Below, piece after piece: positions 1-11,810 of a stretch of 64,000 bases of DNA. The notes under the pieces were generated by a model that did not search any database, was not told the origin of the DNA, and saw nothing but the letters and a program-made list of their open reading frames with translations. Source of the DNA: Amborella trichopoda (lineage: Eukaryota; Streptophyta; Magnoliopsida; Amborellales; Amborellaceae); assembly GCF_000471905.2 (NCBI RefSeq), contig NW_006498220.1, positions 221,525-285,524 on the forward strand, written 5' to 3'. The position numbers and the translations under genes were made by a program. The stretch's first letter is position 1. Every line of letters begins with the position of its first letter.

Positions 1-15
1 GGTACTGTAATAGTT

Positions 16-393
16 AGGGTTGTTAACAGGCTGGATTCAGGCCAGGCTAGTCGTAGCCCTAGCCCGGCCCAAAACAGTGTATGATAGGCCCGGGCCCAAA
101 AAATTTGTTTCACATCCAGCCTGGGCTGAACCCCAAATCATGCTAACTAGGCCCGTGCCAGGCTCAGGGCCGAAAAAACAGGGCTGGTCCCTATATAAAT
201 ATGGGAAAATTTTATTCTTTCTATATTAAATAGATACTTAAAGAAATGATGCAGGGCCCAGCACTGGCCTGTGCGAGGCCCTAAAATATTTTGGGCCCAC
301 CGAGCCTTGCAAGGGCCCAGGCTGCAGGCCATATCATGTAGCCCGAACAAGGCCAAAAGTCCGCTGGCCAGCCTGGGCCTGTTAACAGCCCAG
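16..393. mobile_element. hAT-like non-autonomous element with 8-bp target duplication
   Basis: A 378-bp GC-rich block rich in GGCCC runs between imperfect terminal inverted repeats. The left end reads AGGGTTGTTAACAGGC; the right end, reverse-complemented, reads CTGGGCTGTTAACAGGC. It is flanked by TAATAGTT at 8-15 and TAATACTT at 394-401, a 7/8 match and the 8-bp duplication length of hAT transposons. No transposase is present, so it would depend on a helper. It lies downstream of the last visible exon of the minus-strand gene, either in an intron or 3' of it. The exact ends could shift by a base. Confidence 0.6.
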
Positions 394-596
394 TAATACT
401 TAGGTTATAATGATGTCAGGATAAAAATAGTCATCATAGATGAGACAAGAGTACTATATCTAAAGGGACGAATGGAAGACGTGACACTTGTATGAACTTC
501 AACAACAGGATCAGGACTTAGCAAATACTGACACTGCAAGTTCATTCCAGCAAGACGATAACATCAAAAAGAATTTTCACTGAAGAAAATAATATA

Positions 597-616
597 NNNN
601 NNNNNNNNNNNNNNNN
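597..616. other. Assembly gap (20 N)
   Basis: Twenty consecutive N. A round number such as this is usually a placeholder of unknown true size. Confidence 0.98.
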
Positions 617-1897
617 CTACACAATAGCATAAAGTACGCAAGGAACAAAAGGCACAGCTATTCACCAACCTTTCAAAAAAAGGTGGCTATTAACCAAGGC
701 ATTGTAGAAGAGATGATTAACAGGGGGCACCGCACCAACGCTCTTGTGTGCTGCGGGAAGATATCAGTAATTCAGTACTCATGGAAGCCCTTCTATTTCT
801 CATCACCAATGTGAGGTTAATGCCTTCATATTTCTGAAGGGTGTTAAGAGGTTATTGTCTTGATTGAAAGATTTTACAAGAGAGAATGAAGCAATGTCAG
901 GTAGATTATTTCATAAGCAAAAGAATTTTTTTTTTCATTGTTATCAGCTTAAAACAGCACATGGTACCACCTCATAGATGGAGATTCCATATGGTAGATC
1001 TCAATCAAGGTCCCCTCTCACATCTGGTTAATTGAATACTAGGATTCTGAAATATTATTTCATAGATAAGTTAGTGGAAGGAAGGAATGATTGCTCTCAG
1101 CAGGAGGGTGTACTACATCAATCAAGTATGTCCTAAGCAGTATTCCTGCTTTCTTCCTACCAGAATTCCCAATGCAGAAGAGTAGAAGACTACTGTATCC
1201 AAGTAAAGGAAGACTATTGTATCCAAGTAAAGGACATCTTGAAGATTTTTTCTGGTCTGGTTAAGAGGAGAATAAGCACTCAATGTTTTCCATGGACATC
1301 ATTTGCTTTCCAAAATGGAAGGACAGTTGGGGGTTAGAAACATGGCTGATGTGTATCCAGTATCATTGATGAATCTAGCATGGAATCATTGAGTAGGGAA
1401 ATCGTCTGGGTGCACTATACTTAAAAGTCCACCCGAATCAACAGAATGTGTTCTAAATGGTCTAGATGAAGTTTACATGCACTTTCGTCTCGGTATGCAA
1501 ACATATATGAAGTGAACATTAGTTTCACCTAGAGCGTGTTTAGAAAATATTCAGCTCTGCCACAGTTCGTGCTGGCTTTTAGAAGGGAAACTTGATGCAT
1601 GTTTAGTCTTTGTAGAAAAGGAGGTTGTTGACTGGTATTCGTGCATGCAACTTCATTTCTTTTCCATTTGATAGTGCTCCAAAGACACCTTGTTGCAAGT
1701 AACCTTATTCTGAGAAACTACCAAAGGATAAGCTAAATAAATTTAATTTTTCGAATTAGTGTTCCTTAAATGTTAGTCCAACAAAGGGGTCAATTATCTA
1801 AGCCAATCATCTAACATTTCTGTGTAGGAAATTAGACGAAACAAAAGATCCTAGGTATCATCTAAGCACATTTGAATTCTAAGAGTAGTTTAGTTAC
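617..1897. other. Noncoding stretch, probable intron of the minus-strand gene
   Basis: No exon of the expected downstream part of the CorA-like gene was recognised here on the minus strand, and no other coding or repeat structure stands out. Because the exon at 1898-1989 ends in a consensus donor (AG followed by GTAACT), this is most simply a long intron that continues past the left edge. Confidence 0.4.
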
Positions 1898-3815
1898 CTA
1901 TCATCCCACCGGCTAAGTCTGCAAGCCAGATGTCCAATGATCTCATGAGATGATTTTGGTGCTTTACTGCCACCAGCTATAAGGAGATCCTATGACATCA
2001 CAAAATTCCATACAAATATTGGAGCATAAGTAACAATCATAACATATTAGATGCCAGATGCATTGAAAAGAGACAAACTCTCCTCCTTACAGTTGCTTTC
2101 AAAACCATCTATTTAATCACTTTAAACCCCAAATTAAAAAGAAAGACATGAAAATACCTGAACTTCAAGGATACCTAATACATTAATGTTTGATGGGTTT
2201 CCTTTCAAATGTAATGCAGTTACTAAAAAATTCTGGGCCTGCCAGGATCGAAGTACAATCGGGGTGTCATCTTCATCATTGTATGGATCGCCAACGGACT
2301 GGCCTAGGAGCTCAAAAAGTAGGCCACCAGCAACCCTGACTGGAACCTGGCCAACAAACAGGATCACTATAAACAGAGCAGTGAAGAAATGCATGATCAA
2401 TCCACATAACAAGTTATCAGTGGTCTTTGCTGATAAAGGTGATTCGCGAAAAGGAACCCCAGAAAAAGGCCAAGAAAGGGATGATATTGGACTATGGACC
2501 CGGTTTCTATTCGGCCAAGCCCGCATTTGTAGAAATGCGGGCCTATTAATAAATCTATTTTTGCGATGGATTTTTGGGCTTAATTTTTAAGGACATGTAA
2601 TCTCTAACATGGAGATCATGAATAGGAAAAATAAGTAAATTTTAAAAAACCAGAAATAATAATTCTAATAAAAAAACATTTGGACCGTTAGTTTTCATTG
2701 TTTTTAGATGGAACACCTACTTTCACCCATCTTTAAGAAGTATGTTTTATACTTTTTGGACCGCATATGTAGCCATGCAGTCGACCCCACATGAGACAAT
2801 TTTCCTTGGACTATTTAAAGTACAACAAACAACAGTAAACAAGAAACTCGGATATAAAGATTCCCTTCCTATGGACATGGAAAAAATAAAATTGTATCGA
2901 ACAATATGGCCATATCAATCACGTGCACAGGATAAGGTTTCAAAATCATAAAAATTTACTAAAACAATATTGGTTCCAGAAAAAAAGATCACATCAAAGA
3001 GAATAGAGAGAAATAATCTCAAGAAGACATAGTAAAATGGTACATAGCTCCCTGAAGATACTTCTCATCAACATACTTAGAGGAGTTTGTACAATGTAAA
3101 TAATAAGCTCCTTTCAACATATGCGCATCTAATCACCTCATAATAAAGATGCTTCATACGCTCACTAATCAGCCTGCTTTCATCTCTCAGAGCAGCACTA
3201 ATTGCTGGATGTAACCATTGCGCATTTCTTATCCACGAATCAATCGCCGCATGACCAGGAGACACATGGCACCACCATGTAGGCCCAGCTGGTCTCTCCC
3301 AATAAGGAGCAGCTATATCTGCAACGGTGACTTCATTCTCTTCGTCACTCCAATCCAATTGCTGTGAACTCCAATCAGCATCAACTTGAACCATCTGGAC
3401 AAGTTCAGAGATTCTACTCCACCCAATTGGAACCCAATGACCCCCTTGAGTTTTATCCACATCCAGGGTTTTGTCTAGGAAAGGAACATGGCCATTTTCA
3501 TCTTCCAATCTACCCTTTATATCCATCAATGATACGATTTGCTATTGTTCAAATTTCTAACACTTTGTCAATGAGGCCACCAGTGGTAACTTGGGTTGTA
3601 TGAGTCCGAGCATCTTTCTCTTGAAGAACAGAGTTAAACTTTAAACCAGGTTTAGTTTGAGTTTTCTGCTTGTATCCATCCATAAATTCAAATGCACAAA
3701 TCAGCCCACCTGTCCAAAGCTCATTGGACATGTCATCTTTAGAATGATGAGTTCTATTGTTGTTCTCTGCCTGTGATTTCTTATTGCCTGTAGAAGCTGC
3801 ATGTTCATCCCCCAT
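1898..3815 (-). CDS. CorA-like magnesium transporter family protein, 5' exons only (frame break in exon 1)
   Basis: Minus-strand gene starting at ATG 3815 (MGDEHAAST). Exons read as 3815-3137, 2346-2158 and 1989-1898, with donors GAG/GTGATT, CAG/GTATTT and AG/GTAACT and acceptors GGCCAG and CATAG. Phases agree: exon 2 is 63 codons, exon 3 is 30 codons plus two bases. Diagnostic peptides are WTGGLICAFEF, GHWVPIGWSRISELVQ, PYWERPAGPTWWCHV, SAALRDESRLISERMKHL, VPVRVAGGLLFELLGQS and GGSKAPKSSHEIIGHLACRL. I recall this order from plant proteins annotated CorA-like (for example Arabidopsis At2g42950 and At1g29820). Their membrane helices and the GxN motif lie in the C-terminal part, which is outside this window, so transport cannot be confirmed here. 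Oddity: around 3530-3550 the frame shifts by one and a TAG precedes the downstream frame, so either the gene is broken, the assembly has an error, or translation starts at the in-frame ATG at 3526. A MITE sits in intron 1. Confidence 0.62.
2496..2803 (+). mobile_element. MITE-like element, copy 1 (intronic)
   Basis: About 308 bp starting GGACCCGGTTTCT and ending near CCACATGAGACAATTTT. A clearly related copy lies in reverse orientation at 34861-35165, with matching ends and matching internal text (the AGACATATAATCTC-like stretch and the GGAACACCTACTT-like stretch). It lies entirely inside intron 1 of the minus-strand CorA-like gene. There is no coding capacity, and the inverted termini are weak, so the superfamily is unassigned. 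Confidence 0.6.
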
Positions 3816-4920
3816 TTCGATGTCTTAATTACCAGGACTGGAACACACATTTGAGAATCTCGACCTGTACTGAAACAATGAAGAAAATTGAGGAAGTTGT
3901 TGAGAGAGCAAAAGTAACTGGGTTATTATAAAAAACACGTTTGACATGCTACTACAACTGAACTGGATGGACTATGTCGTCAAACCCCCGAAATTGAATT
4001 TTCGAGCAGATTTGCAGTAGGAGTTTCTAGCAGGTCAGGTACCGAGTGAATGAATCGAATCAAATCAAATCAATCATGCGATATGTCAAGACAAAATTGA
4101 AACAAAATGGATGAAAAGCTTAAAGATTGGAAAACCAAGGCATGAAATTTGAGTGCAAACATCTACTCTATAATCAAGCAAGAAATCTCCTTCAAACAGA
4201 GAAAGCTAAGCAATCAAATGGCATTTCAAAGCGAATAGCATTTTCTGGTCTGGTGTGTGTATTTTACTTAATGACTGCCGCGCTGCTAACCAAAACATGC
4301 ATTTCTACAAGAAACATCAGCACAAATACTTCTGTTCCTGCGGTAATTCTTGAAAGAGACGCAGAGATTTCCTTCTTCTTTTTTTTCTGGGACTTGTTGC
4401 TTACTGGTTAGGGCAACTCTAGGTATCCTATCCCCCAATTTGCCCAACAAAAAATAAGAAGATTATTACACCATGGTAAGAAGAAGACGAAGAAGAGAAG
4501 GAATTTGTTTACCGTTTGATGAAATCATCAACCTGAAAAAAAAAGGCCAAGCCTCGTTCGTCGGAAATAAAAAAAATAAACTTTCTAGGGTGGTAATCAA
4601 TTGACTGATCCTGAAAAGGAGAGAGTATCTTCTCAATTCATGGCTAAATGAATGAATATGATTGAGGTAACTCAGGAGCTAATCAGGACCCAAATCCAAA
4701 TGGCCAATCTAAACTTACTCTCGAATGATTGATGAATATCAGAAATAGTCCAACAATGCCACAACTTTATCTTAAATTTTGAATGAATATATAAAATGGA
4801 ACTTCATGGAGCAGCAGCTCTGCAGAGGTCGGTTTCTTTAATGCTTATATCCAACGTTTTTTAGATTTACTGCGGAGCGGCTGCGGTTTGATCTAAAACC
4901 AAAAAAGTAGATTCGGGGAA
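3816..4920. other. Upstream region of the CorA-like gene
   Basis: This is the sequence 5' of the minus-strand ATG. It should hold the promoter and 5' leader. A splice-acceptor-like GGTAATTAAG lies 10-20 bases before the ATG, so a leader intron is possible. I see no convincing TATA box and no other gene. Confidence 0.35.
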
Positions 4921-4929
4921 GACTTTGAT

Positions 4930-5450
4930 TCTTTTAATTTGGAAAAGGACAATGATTTCATGCAACAAATAGTATAATGCAACCACGCATATTATGATAT
5001 TAGTATGATTCAAAATTTTGTTCATACTCTTTCTTCTTCTTAATAATCAATCTAAAAAAAAAAACCAATCTAGACTATTTATTTGGTAAATTTCAAGATA
5101 TTGGCCTTTACAAAATTAATTATTTCTTTCTCTTTTAACATTATTAATCTAATGATAATAAGTCATCTAAAAAAGTTGGAAAAAGAAAAATACTTCTAAG
5201 ACCTCCATCTAAGCATCTTATCGAGATGGATGGCTTATGTTAATTGGACTAAAAAAATATTTTCGAAGTTGTGTTTTCAAATTTTCTTTTTTTGTGATTG
5301 TTCTTTAGAATAAAAAGAATGTATATTTTAAAATTTGGATCAAACAAATGGCCCTAACATGATTTTTTAATATTATTGCATTATATTACTATAAAACCGT
5401 TGCATGAAATCACTATGAAATCACTGCTCATTTGGAACCAAATAGATAAA
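4930..5450. mobile_element. Possible non-autonomous DNA transposon with degenerate inverted ends
   Basis: The left side contains GATTTCATGCAAC followed by TAGTATAATGCAA. The right side read on the minus strand contains GATTTCATGCAAC followed by TAGTAATATAATGCAA, preceded by a TTTGGTTCCAAATGAG end typical of plant MITEs. The interior is AT-rich with no ORF. Boundaries and target duplication could not be fixed. Confidence 0.4.
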
Positions 5451-5569
5451 ATTATGTTTTTATTTAAAAAAATAAAAAATTAATAATGAATATGTTATTA
5501 TTATATTTATTAATAAATAAAATAGTTGAAATATTATTTTAATACTACTAATTTTAAATTTATTTTTAG

Positions 5570-5767
5570 AGTAATGATCCGATAAGACCCTCCCCCACCC
5601 ATGTGTGTAGATATCCAAAAGATCACTATTAAAGTTGATACGGATTTCTATAAAAATTATCACATAGATGTAAGACTTGACTTTTCTATAGATGTGTCAA
5701 ATTTAATGGTGATCCTTTGGGGTCCTACACACATGAGTAGGGGAGGGTTCTATAGGATCATTTCTCA
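5570..5767. mobile_element. MITE with ~40-bp terminal inverted repeats
   Basis: The left arm starts AATGATCCGATAAGACCCTC and runs to ATGTGTGTAG. The right arm, reverse-complemented, starts AATGATCCTATAGAACCCTC and also runs to ATGTGTGTAG. The arms enclose about 110 bp. The size, symmetry and lack of a reading frame are those of a MITE. I could not find a clean target-site duplication, so the superfamily is open. Confidence 0.72.
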
Positions 5768-6445
5768 TACTTTTATAATGCCTTGTAGTTAGAAACATAG
5801 TAGTGAAAGTACTTAAATAGTTCTTTTAAATTTAAAAATATTATAATTTTTTATTTTCTACCCCCGTCAAAATAAGTAGGGTTATATGCCTTTTCTTTTT
5901 TTTTTGTACTTTTCTTTATACGTGTTAAAGGAGGGTTTAGGTGGTTTTTTTTGGTTTTGTATTTGTTTTCTTCATAAAATGGACAAGTGCTACTAAAGTT
6001 TTAATAGAAACAAATAATAAATTAGAATGCTCTTCGCTGCTATTTGGTTCGCTTCACTTGTGAGGCAAAACCTGTAGTCTTCGGGTGCTTTGCCAGAAGC
6101 GAAGTGAAGATAACAAATTGGTATGCGGCAATTGTTATCAAACTTCATACCTTCTCTCCGATAGCTGAGGTTCTCTCTCTCCCACAGCCTAAACACAATG
6201 TAGTATTACTCATTTTCATATAGAAAATAGTTCTAAGCAACTCATCCTCTGGATACAAGGAAATAGAAAGGTCACTTTTTTATGCTCTAAGCCTCTATAC
6301 ATCCGAGCTTAAAGCTTATAGTAGACTTTTGATGCTCCAAAGCTCTATACATCTATATGGGAGGTACGACCCTTACTATAGAGCTCTTAGAAGCTGCTTA
6401 TTTACTGTAGGAGTAGTTATATACACCATCAAGTGTCATAAAGTC
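5768..6445. other. Unassigned noncoding DNA
   Basis: AT-rich at first, then a mixed-composition stretch. No gene, RNA or clear repeat was recognised between the MITE and the LTR-like block. Confidence 0.3.
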
Positions 6446-7754
6446 TATTATACATCATTTTTTATGTACTTGTATCTCTAAGATGCGTAAGGAGAGAGCC
6501 AATAACAACCTGGTCCTGCTGGTACCCAATACACCGTCAAACCATAGGAACATTGTAAAATAAGCCTAAAAATAGGCGACCTCTGGAAGAGTAGTTTGGG
6601 ATGCCCGAAAGATGCTCACAAAGTTTCGTCACTTTTTGATCAGTTTTGATATGATCAAGATGAAACTCGATTCTCAAAACCAATTCCTTTCATGCTGAAA
6701 AAAGACCTTGTAACTACAGCCCCATTTTTGGAGCCTCAAAACAGTACCAACCATCGTCAATAGATCCAAAACCCCGAAAAAACCTCAAAGACCAAATTTG
6801 AGTTCAATTAGATCTTTCAAGATCATTCTGGACCCAACTTGCCATAAAAGGGTGGGTTTTACACTATTATAGTGCAACCTCGGTGAACCAGTTTCCATTT
6901 ATAAAAATTATGTTTTCCCATTTCGGGATGATTTTCAAATAGTCATAACGTGCTCATTTTGAGTCGAAACAAGCTCAAATTTAGACACAAGCTAGGTCTC
7001 GATGACCCGATCGTTTTCACATATGGCGCACGTCATAACATGGCCCGAAACGAGAGAATTTCTAAAGAAACGATGAACTTGAAAGGTTAAAAATTAGATT
7101 TTATGCAAGAAGACATCCAAAACTTCGTGAAGTCATAACTCGAGATACCGGTGTCGGATCGTCGTAAATATAGGTCCGTTGCGATTGTATTACAAAGGGC
7201 AATTTGGTATAGTTTTTTCACACAATTGGAGGCCGGATAGTGCAAATTTTGAGGTTGAAAAAGGAAAGATTTCCTAGTCATCAGAATCCCATTTTCTGAC
7301 GACTTCCCAAATTTGGAATATGCTTAAACGGAAACCAAATCCAACAAAATTTAGTGCAAAATGATCGTGACAATATCCTCTTCGATTTGTGATCAAAATG
7401 AGGGCTCGAAACGTCATGAATAGCACCAAATTGGTGGTCGAAGTTTATAGACTTGGCCGGATTTTTTGTTCTTCATGACGAGTCTGTTTCAATACGATCA
7501 AAGGGCATTAAAATGTTCGTAATAGATCAAGCATCAATTCTATGACGATTGATCGCCTGAATTACAGCCGCAACCATCCAAAAAAGCTCTTGAATTCTAG
7601 CCATGGCAAGAGGCCCCTCATAGAGGGATGGTTTTATCGTTTGCTTAAAAGTACTAAGGGGTATTTTGGTCATTTGGTCCAAAACAGGATTTTATTTTAA
7701 TTCATTCAATATGTAATTTTTCACAATTTGGCTTTGTTTTGAGCATTCCTAGTT

Positions 7755-7766
7755 GCTTTATATAAG
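7755..7766 (+). promoter_or_regulatory. TATA-box-like site in the LTR
   Basis: TTTATATAAG lies about 1.3 kb into the LTR. The same distance from the LTR start holds a TATA-like site in the solo LTR (near 27510, minus) and in the Tat element (near 60880, minus). Conservation of position across three relatives supports a retrotransposon promoter. Confidence 0.5.
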
Positions 7767-8099
7767 TGAGCTTAAGTCATTTGTAAAAGGGCTTGATCAT
7801 TCTGAATGAAACTTGAGCATTGAAGAGTGAGTTTTAGCTTATTATTTTCCTTTTCTTCTAAGTTTTTGATCCAATTAAGAGGAGAGAGAAACTTTAGGTA
7901 GAGAGAGAAACTACCCCTACACCATACTCCCTAGACCATACACTATACTCTAGACCCTAGACCATACACTATGCCCTAGCCTATTTCCCTAGTCCACACA
8001 CCACCCCTTAACCTTGACCCAAACCTAGCCCTTCTCTCTCATGAGCCTGGAAGAAGGCCTATGGGGGTACACCTAGGTTAGGACACATCCCAAGCCTAT

Positions 8100-8900
8100 T
8101 CTCTCTCCTCTCTCCCTTCTCTTTCTTTCTTCTTTCTCTCTCCACTCCTCTCTTCTCTACCCAAGGCTCAAGGCCACACCTATCCGCAGCCTTAGCTCTA
8201 CCCACTCTCTCTTCTCTCTTTTGCCTCGTCTCTTCCCCTCCTGTTGTGCACACAAAGTCCACGGCTGCATTTGGCAACGGCCCCGTCTCTCCCCTTTTAT
8301 TTCTTTGCTGCCCCCACCTTTCTTCTCTCAATCTACGTTTAGGGCCGCATCAAACAGTGGCCCCGGCTTTTCACTCGTCCCTCTCTCTTTGCTCTCTGTG
8401 CTCCCCCTTGTCACCATACCTAGGGCCGCATCAAGCAGCGGCCCCGACTCAGCTCTTTACTCGTCTCTCTCCCCTTTGTTCTTACCACTCCTCTCTAAAC
8501 CCTGGTCCGCAATTGTGTGCAAACCAGCTCACCCAATTAACGCAACTCGTCTAGCTCACCTTCTCACTCACCCCTAAGGCACGGAGCTGCGCCTAGAGGC
8601 AGCCTTGCCTCTTCTCTCTCTAGTCTCCCTTTCTTTTCCCCCTCACACTTAGTGCCAAGCTTAGGCACGCACCATAGAGCAGACACCCCCCTTTGCTCTC
8701 TTGTCTTCTTCCCCCTTCTCTCATTTACATTTGAAGATTGGAGCCGTGCACTAGAGCGAACCTCCTTCTTTGTCCCCTCGTCTTCATATCCCCTTTCTCA
8801 TTTGCACTTGAACCCCTTGGCCGCCCTTTAGTGCGGACACGACTCTCTCTTTCATTCCTCTCTTGTCTTTTGCCTCACGAAGTCCATCTTTAGTCGCGTA
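8100..8900 (+). repeat. CT-rich minisatellite inside the LTR
   Basis: Degenerate units contain GGGCCGCATCAA followed by CAGYGGCCCCG, separated by long TCTCTC-type runs, at roughly 80-100-bp spacing. A GA-rich counterpart carrying GCGGGTCTGTGA units occurs on the opposite strand at 25860-26320 in the related LTR. Reading frames across it are products of the repeat, not genes. Confidence 0.6.
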
Positions 8901-9888
8901 TACCTATACCCCTAATCTTCGCAACCCTCATCATTTTATTCTTATGTGTTGGTAGCCTCTTCTATTTATTGCGTGTTGACATAGTGTTTCTTAGAGCCGT
9001 TTTAAGGGTTTCCAATGTCAAAGGTAAGCATGTTGATGTCAAATGCATTGGTGGTCCTAAAACCACCTCCTTTCATATTCACTCTGTTACTGGCAGACAC
9101 TCTGCTAGTCTTAAGCCTAAAAGTGGTGCTGACACCACTTCTTCTCTTTACTTTCTGTGGGTAACCACAAGGCTGCGCCACCCTCATTCCACATCAGCAC
9201 TATTGATATCAGTATGTCGCCACACACACTTCATGCTAGCGGTTCTTTCGCCAGTTCATCTTGCTCGAGTGGCTCCAAAGTCATTCCTCACACACTTACA
9301 TACGTCATGGCCGATGGTTCAACCATTGTCGTGATAAAAAGGCGTAAACAGAAGCTTACCTCAGTCACCTCACCTACTTCTGGTCTCTTGGGACTCTGAC
9401 CCACAAAAAGTGGTTGTCGAACCACTAATGCATCACATGTTAATCACTTAGCTCAAGGCAGTCCAAAGGCTACACCCACATGAGCACATGATCTTCAAAT
9501 CAAGCAAAGGTCCCCTAAAGATGTGCACATGCATGCTAATGGCTCTAAGGCCACTCAAATTTTAAAGGTAGGTATTTCAAATACCAAACCTTTCACTTCA
9601 TTAGGGGTTGAATGACGAACCTCCTGAACACTTCTATGGACTATGTACACACACACAGGTCCAATGAAGCTACCGACTACAAGGGAAAAGGGCAATTGAA
9701 TGTGCCCTTATCTACCTCGAAGCCCATGACCACATGGTACTCAAAGAAGCTCCCTTCGAGCACCATCCTATCTACTCCTTCTTCTTCATATGCACGAGCT
9801 AGTCCTCGAGGCTGGACTCAGAACAAGATGATGCCCCCCCAAGACGACAAAGCGGCATATCCCTTCTCCAAACAAAGCCACAGTTCCA

Positions 9889-11310
9889 AAGTCAACTCCG
9901 AGCTCCCTTCTCCCAGGATATCATACATTGTCCGAGTTGATCAACTTTACCCTCATCGCTGTAGGACAAGCTAGTCAAGAAGGATGTCAAAGCTGATTCC
10001 AATTCTAGGAGAACGTTTATTGGAGCTTGAGCATCAAACAAATGAAGGGGAAGAAAGTGCCACTTCGAAAAAGGAAAGTACAGTCTTCAACTTCAGAAGA
10101 CCTACTAAAGCAAAATTTGTTCTATCCGTTGTGAACCACGGAAGAACCTGATATGAATGGCATTGTTCATTGCTACGTCGTAGCGATACAAGAAGATGAA
10201 CTTAATTCATATGATCCGCGACCCTAGGAGAAACAGCCCCAAATTTCCTTAGTAACAGGAAGATGCAGTTGAATCTCGAAGAATCTGTAATAGATTTTAA
10301 AATTTTTGGCCATAACCTCCCCATGGAAATTCATTTCTCAAAAATTTCATATGCCAAATTGACTGAAAGTTGAAGTCGGGGCAATAGCCCAGAGCATCAA
10401 CTCAGACCAAAAAGGTAGGACAAACTTCAAAAAAACCCCTGGAAAAATCTCCCTATCGTGAGAAAGTGCTCAAGAATCAGGTTACGGCTGGGAAAAAGAG
10501 GGGAAACTGAAGAACAAAAAAGGAAAATGATGAAAACTAAAAAGGGGATCGAGCACTCACTGTTTTGAGCTGCTGTAATTGAAGAAAAAATGTTCTAAAC
10601 TGTTGAAACTCGAAGTCCTCGAAGCTGCAACCTCCTCTTGCAGCAAATAAGGTGCCCACTAGTTTCAGAGTATATGAGAAATTATAGAGAGTATGTGAGA
10701 AATTGTAGAGATGATGAAAAGAAGGTGATTGAAAGAGGCCCTTTTGTAGAGCCTTCCTGGAATGCTAAAGAGAAATAGGTTTTTCAGAAATGGTGATGAG
10801 CAGAAGAGTTGAATAAGATGAAAGGAAAACCTTTAGGAAAACCATCTCAATCATTCAGGCATGAGTGTCATAACCGCTCAAAATAGTTAGGCATGTAAGT
10901 AACAAGCATAATCAAGGTCAAAAGATACCAACTAACTCCTGAAGTACAAGCCCCACCCCATCTGCCAGTCAAATCTTGATGCGTAGAGCCTCTACCATCA
11001 CAACCAGGAGGGAAGCACCATCAACGGGTAAATTCGTTGTTTTGTACCTCACACACACACACGGTCCCCAACGTGCTTTAGGGCTTTTGATATGCACTGA
11101 CCTTGCAAGACATGGCTCTCTCATGTACCCTTCTGGCGAGAGAGCATTACACTACCAAAGGGGTCCCAATGAGTAGTGCCTCACATAATTTTTGGAGGAG
11201 CAACCACCCAAACACACACACTCCTAACTCTCATCCTATCATAGAGAGTTAGAGAAAAATCACAGCTGCCGGTACAAATATCTCATCATATCATAACAGG
11301 GATATGTATT
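9889..11310. other. Unassigned noncoding DNA, probably transposon-derived
   Basis: No conserved protein was recognised on either strand. It contains a short (CA)n run near 11050. Its position between an LTR-like block and a candidate minus-strand LTR suggests retrotransposon remains, but I cannot assign a family. Confidence 0.3.
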
Positions 11311-11319
11311 AATATGCCC

Positions 11320-11511
11320 ATATCTTATCAGAAGCATGTTACCATGCATACATATCTTATCAAAAGCTTGTTGACATGCACACATATCTTATCAGAAGCA
11401 TGTTGCCATGCACACATATCTTATTAAAAGCATATTGACATGTACACATATCTTATCAGAAGTATGTTGCCATGCACACATATCTTATCAGAAGCCTGTA
11501 ACCATGCCTGG
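11320..11511 (+). repeat. 32-bp tandem repeat, six copies
   Basis: Six head-to-tail copies begin at 11320, 11352, 11384, 11416, 11448 and 11480. Each reads close to ATATCTTATCAGAAGC, then TGTTGCCATGCACAC. Copies alternate slightly (CAGAAGC versus AAAAGC), hinting at a 64-bp higher-order unit before later decay. Confidence 0.85.
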
Positions 11512-11549
11512 ATCATATAGCAGGACGATGTCTGCATGCACACAAATCA

Positions 11550-11810
11550 TATTAGAAGCACATCATACATATAATCACAAAAACATCAACATATCCTGAG
11601 CATGCTATACGTATAATTACAATAACCATAACTATGTCATATTATCATGCTTATCAGCTCAAGAGATATTATTATGTCGATAGCATGATATATATCAATG
11701 TAATAGACATCACTATGTCATATTATCATGTTTATCAATTCTAAATACATTGTCAAGTCAATTTTATGCTATATATCGATGCAATGGACATCACTATGTC
11801 ATATTTCTGG
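11550..11810 (+). repeat. 81-bp tandem repeat, about three degenerate copies
   Basis: ACTATGTCATATTATCATG recurs at 11631, 11712 and (degenerate) 11793, with ATATATCRATG and CATCACTATG at matching offsets. It follows directly on the 32-bp array but is unrelated to it in sequence. Confidence 0.7.

Larger units (their letters stand above)
6446..9888 (+). mobile_element. LTR of a Tat-type gypsy element, probable solo LTR (plus orientation)
   Basis: The first ~1.4 kb matches, in opposite orientation, the solo LTR at 25388-28863. Both share the start (TATTATAC here, TGTTATAC there), TTTTTTATGTA, GGAGAGAGCCA, CTCACAAAGTTTC, GATGAAACTCGATTCTC and a TATA region (CTTTATATAAG near 7757). From ~8100 the sequence becomes CT-rich tandem repeats. 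The right end is tentative: AAGTC at 6441-6445 recurs at 9889-9893 directly after a CCA end, giving 3443 bp, close to the 3476 bp of the better-defined copy. Against this, the last kilobase is not visibly homologous to that copy, so this could instead be a 5' LTR followed by a decayed leader. Confidence 0.55.

Noticed and set aside
8221..8577. Overlapping plus-strand frames at 8.2-8.6 kb
   Set aside because: CT-rich minisatellite of the LTR; low complexity only.
11320..11511. Could the 32-bp regular array be a CRISPR?
   Set aside because: Units are contiguous with no unique spacers, and this is a plant nuclear context. A plain tandem repeat.
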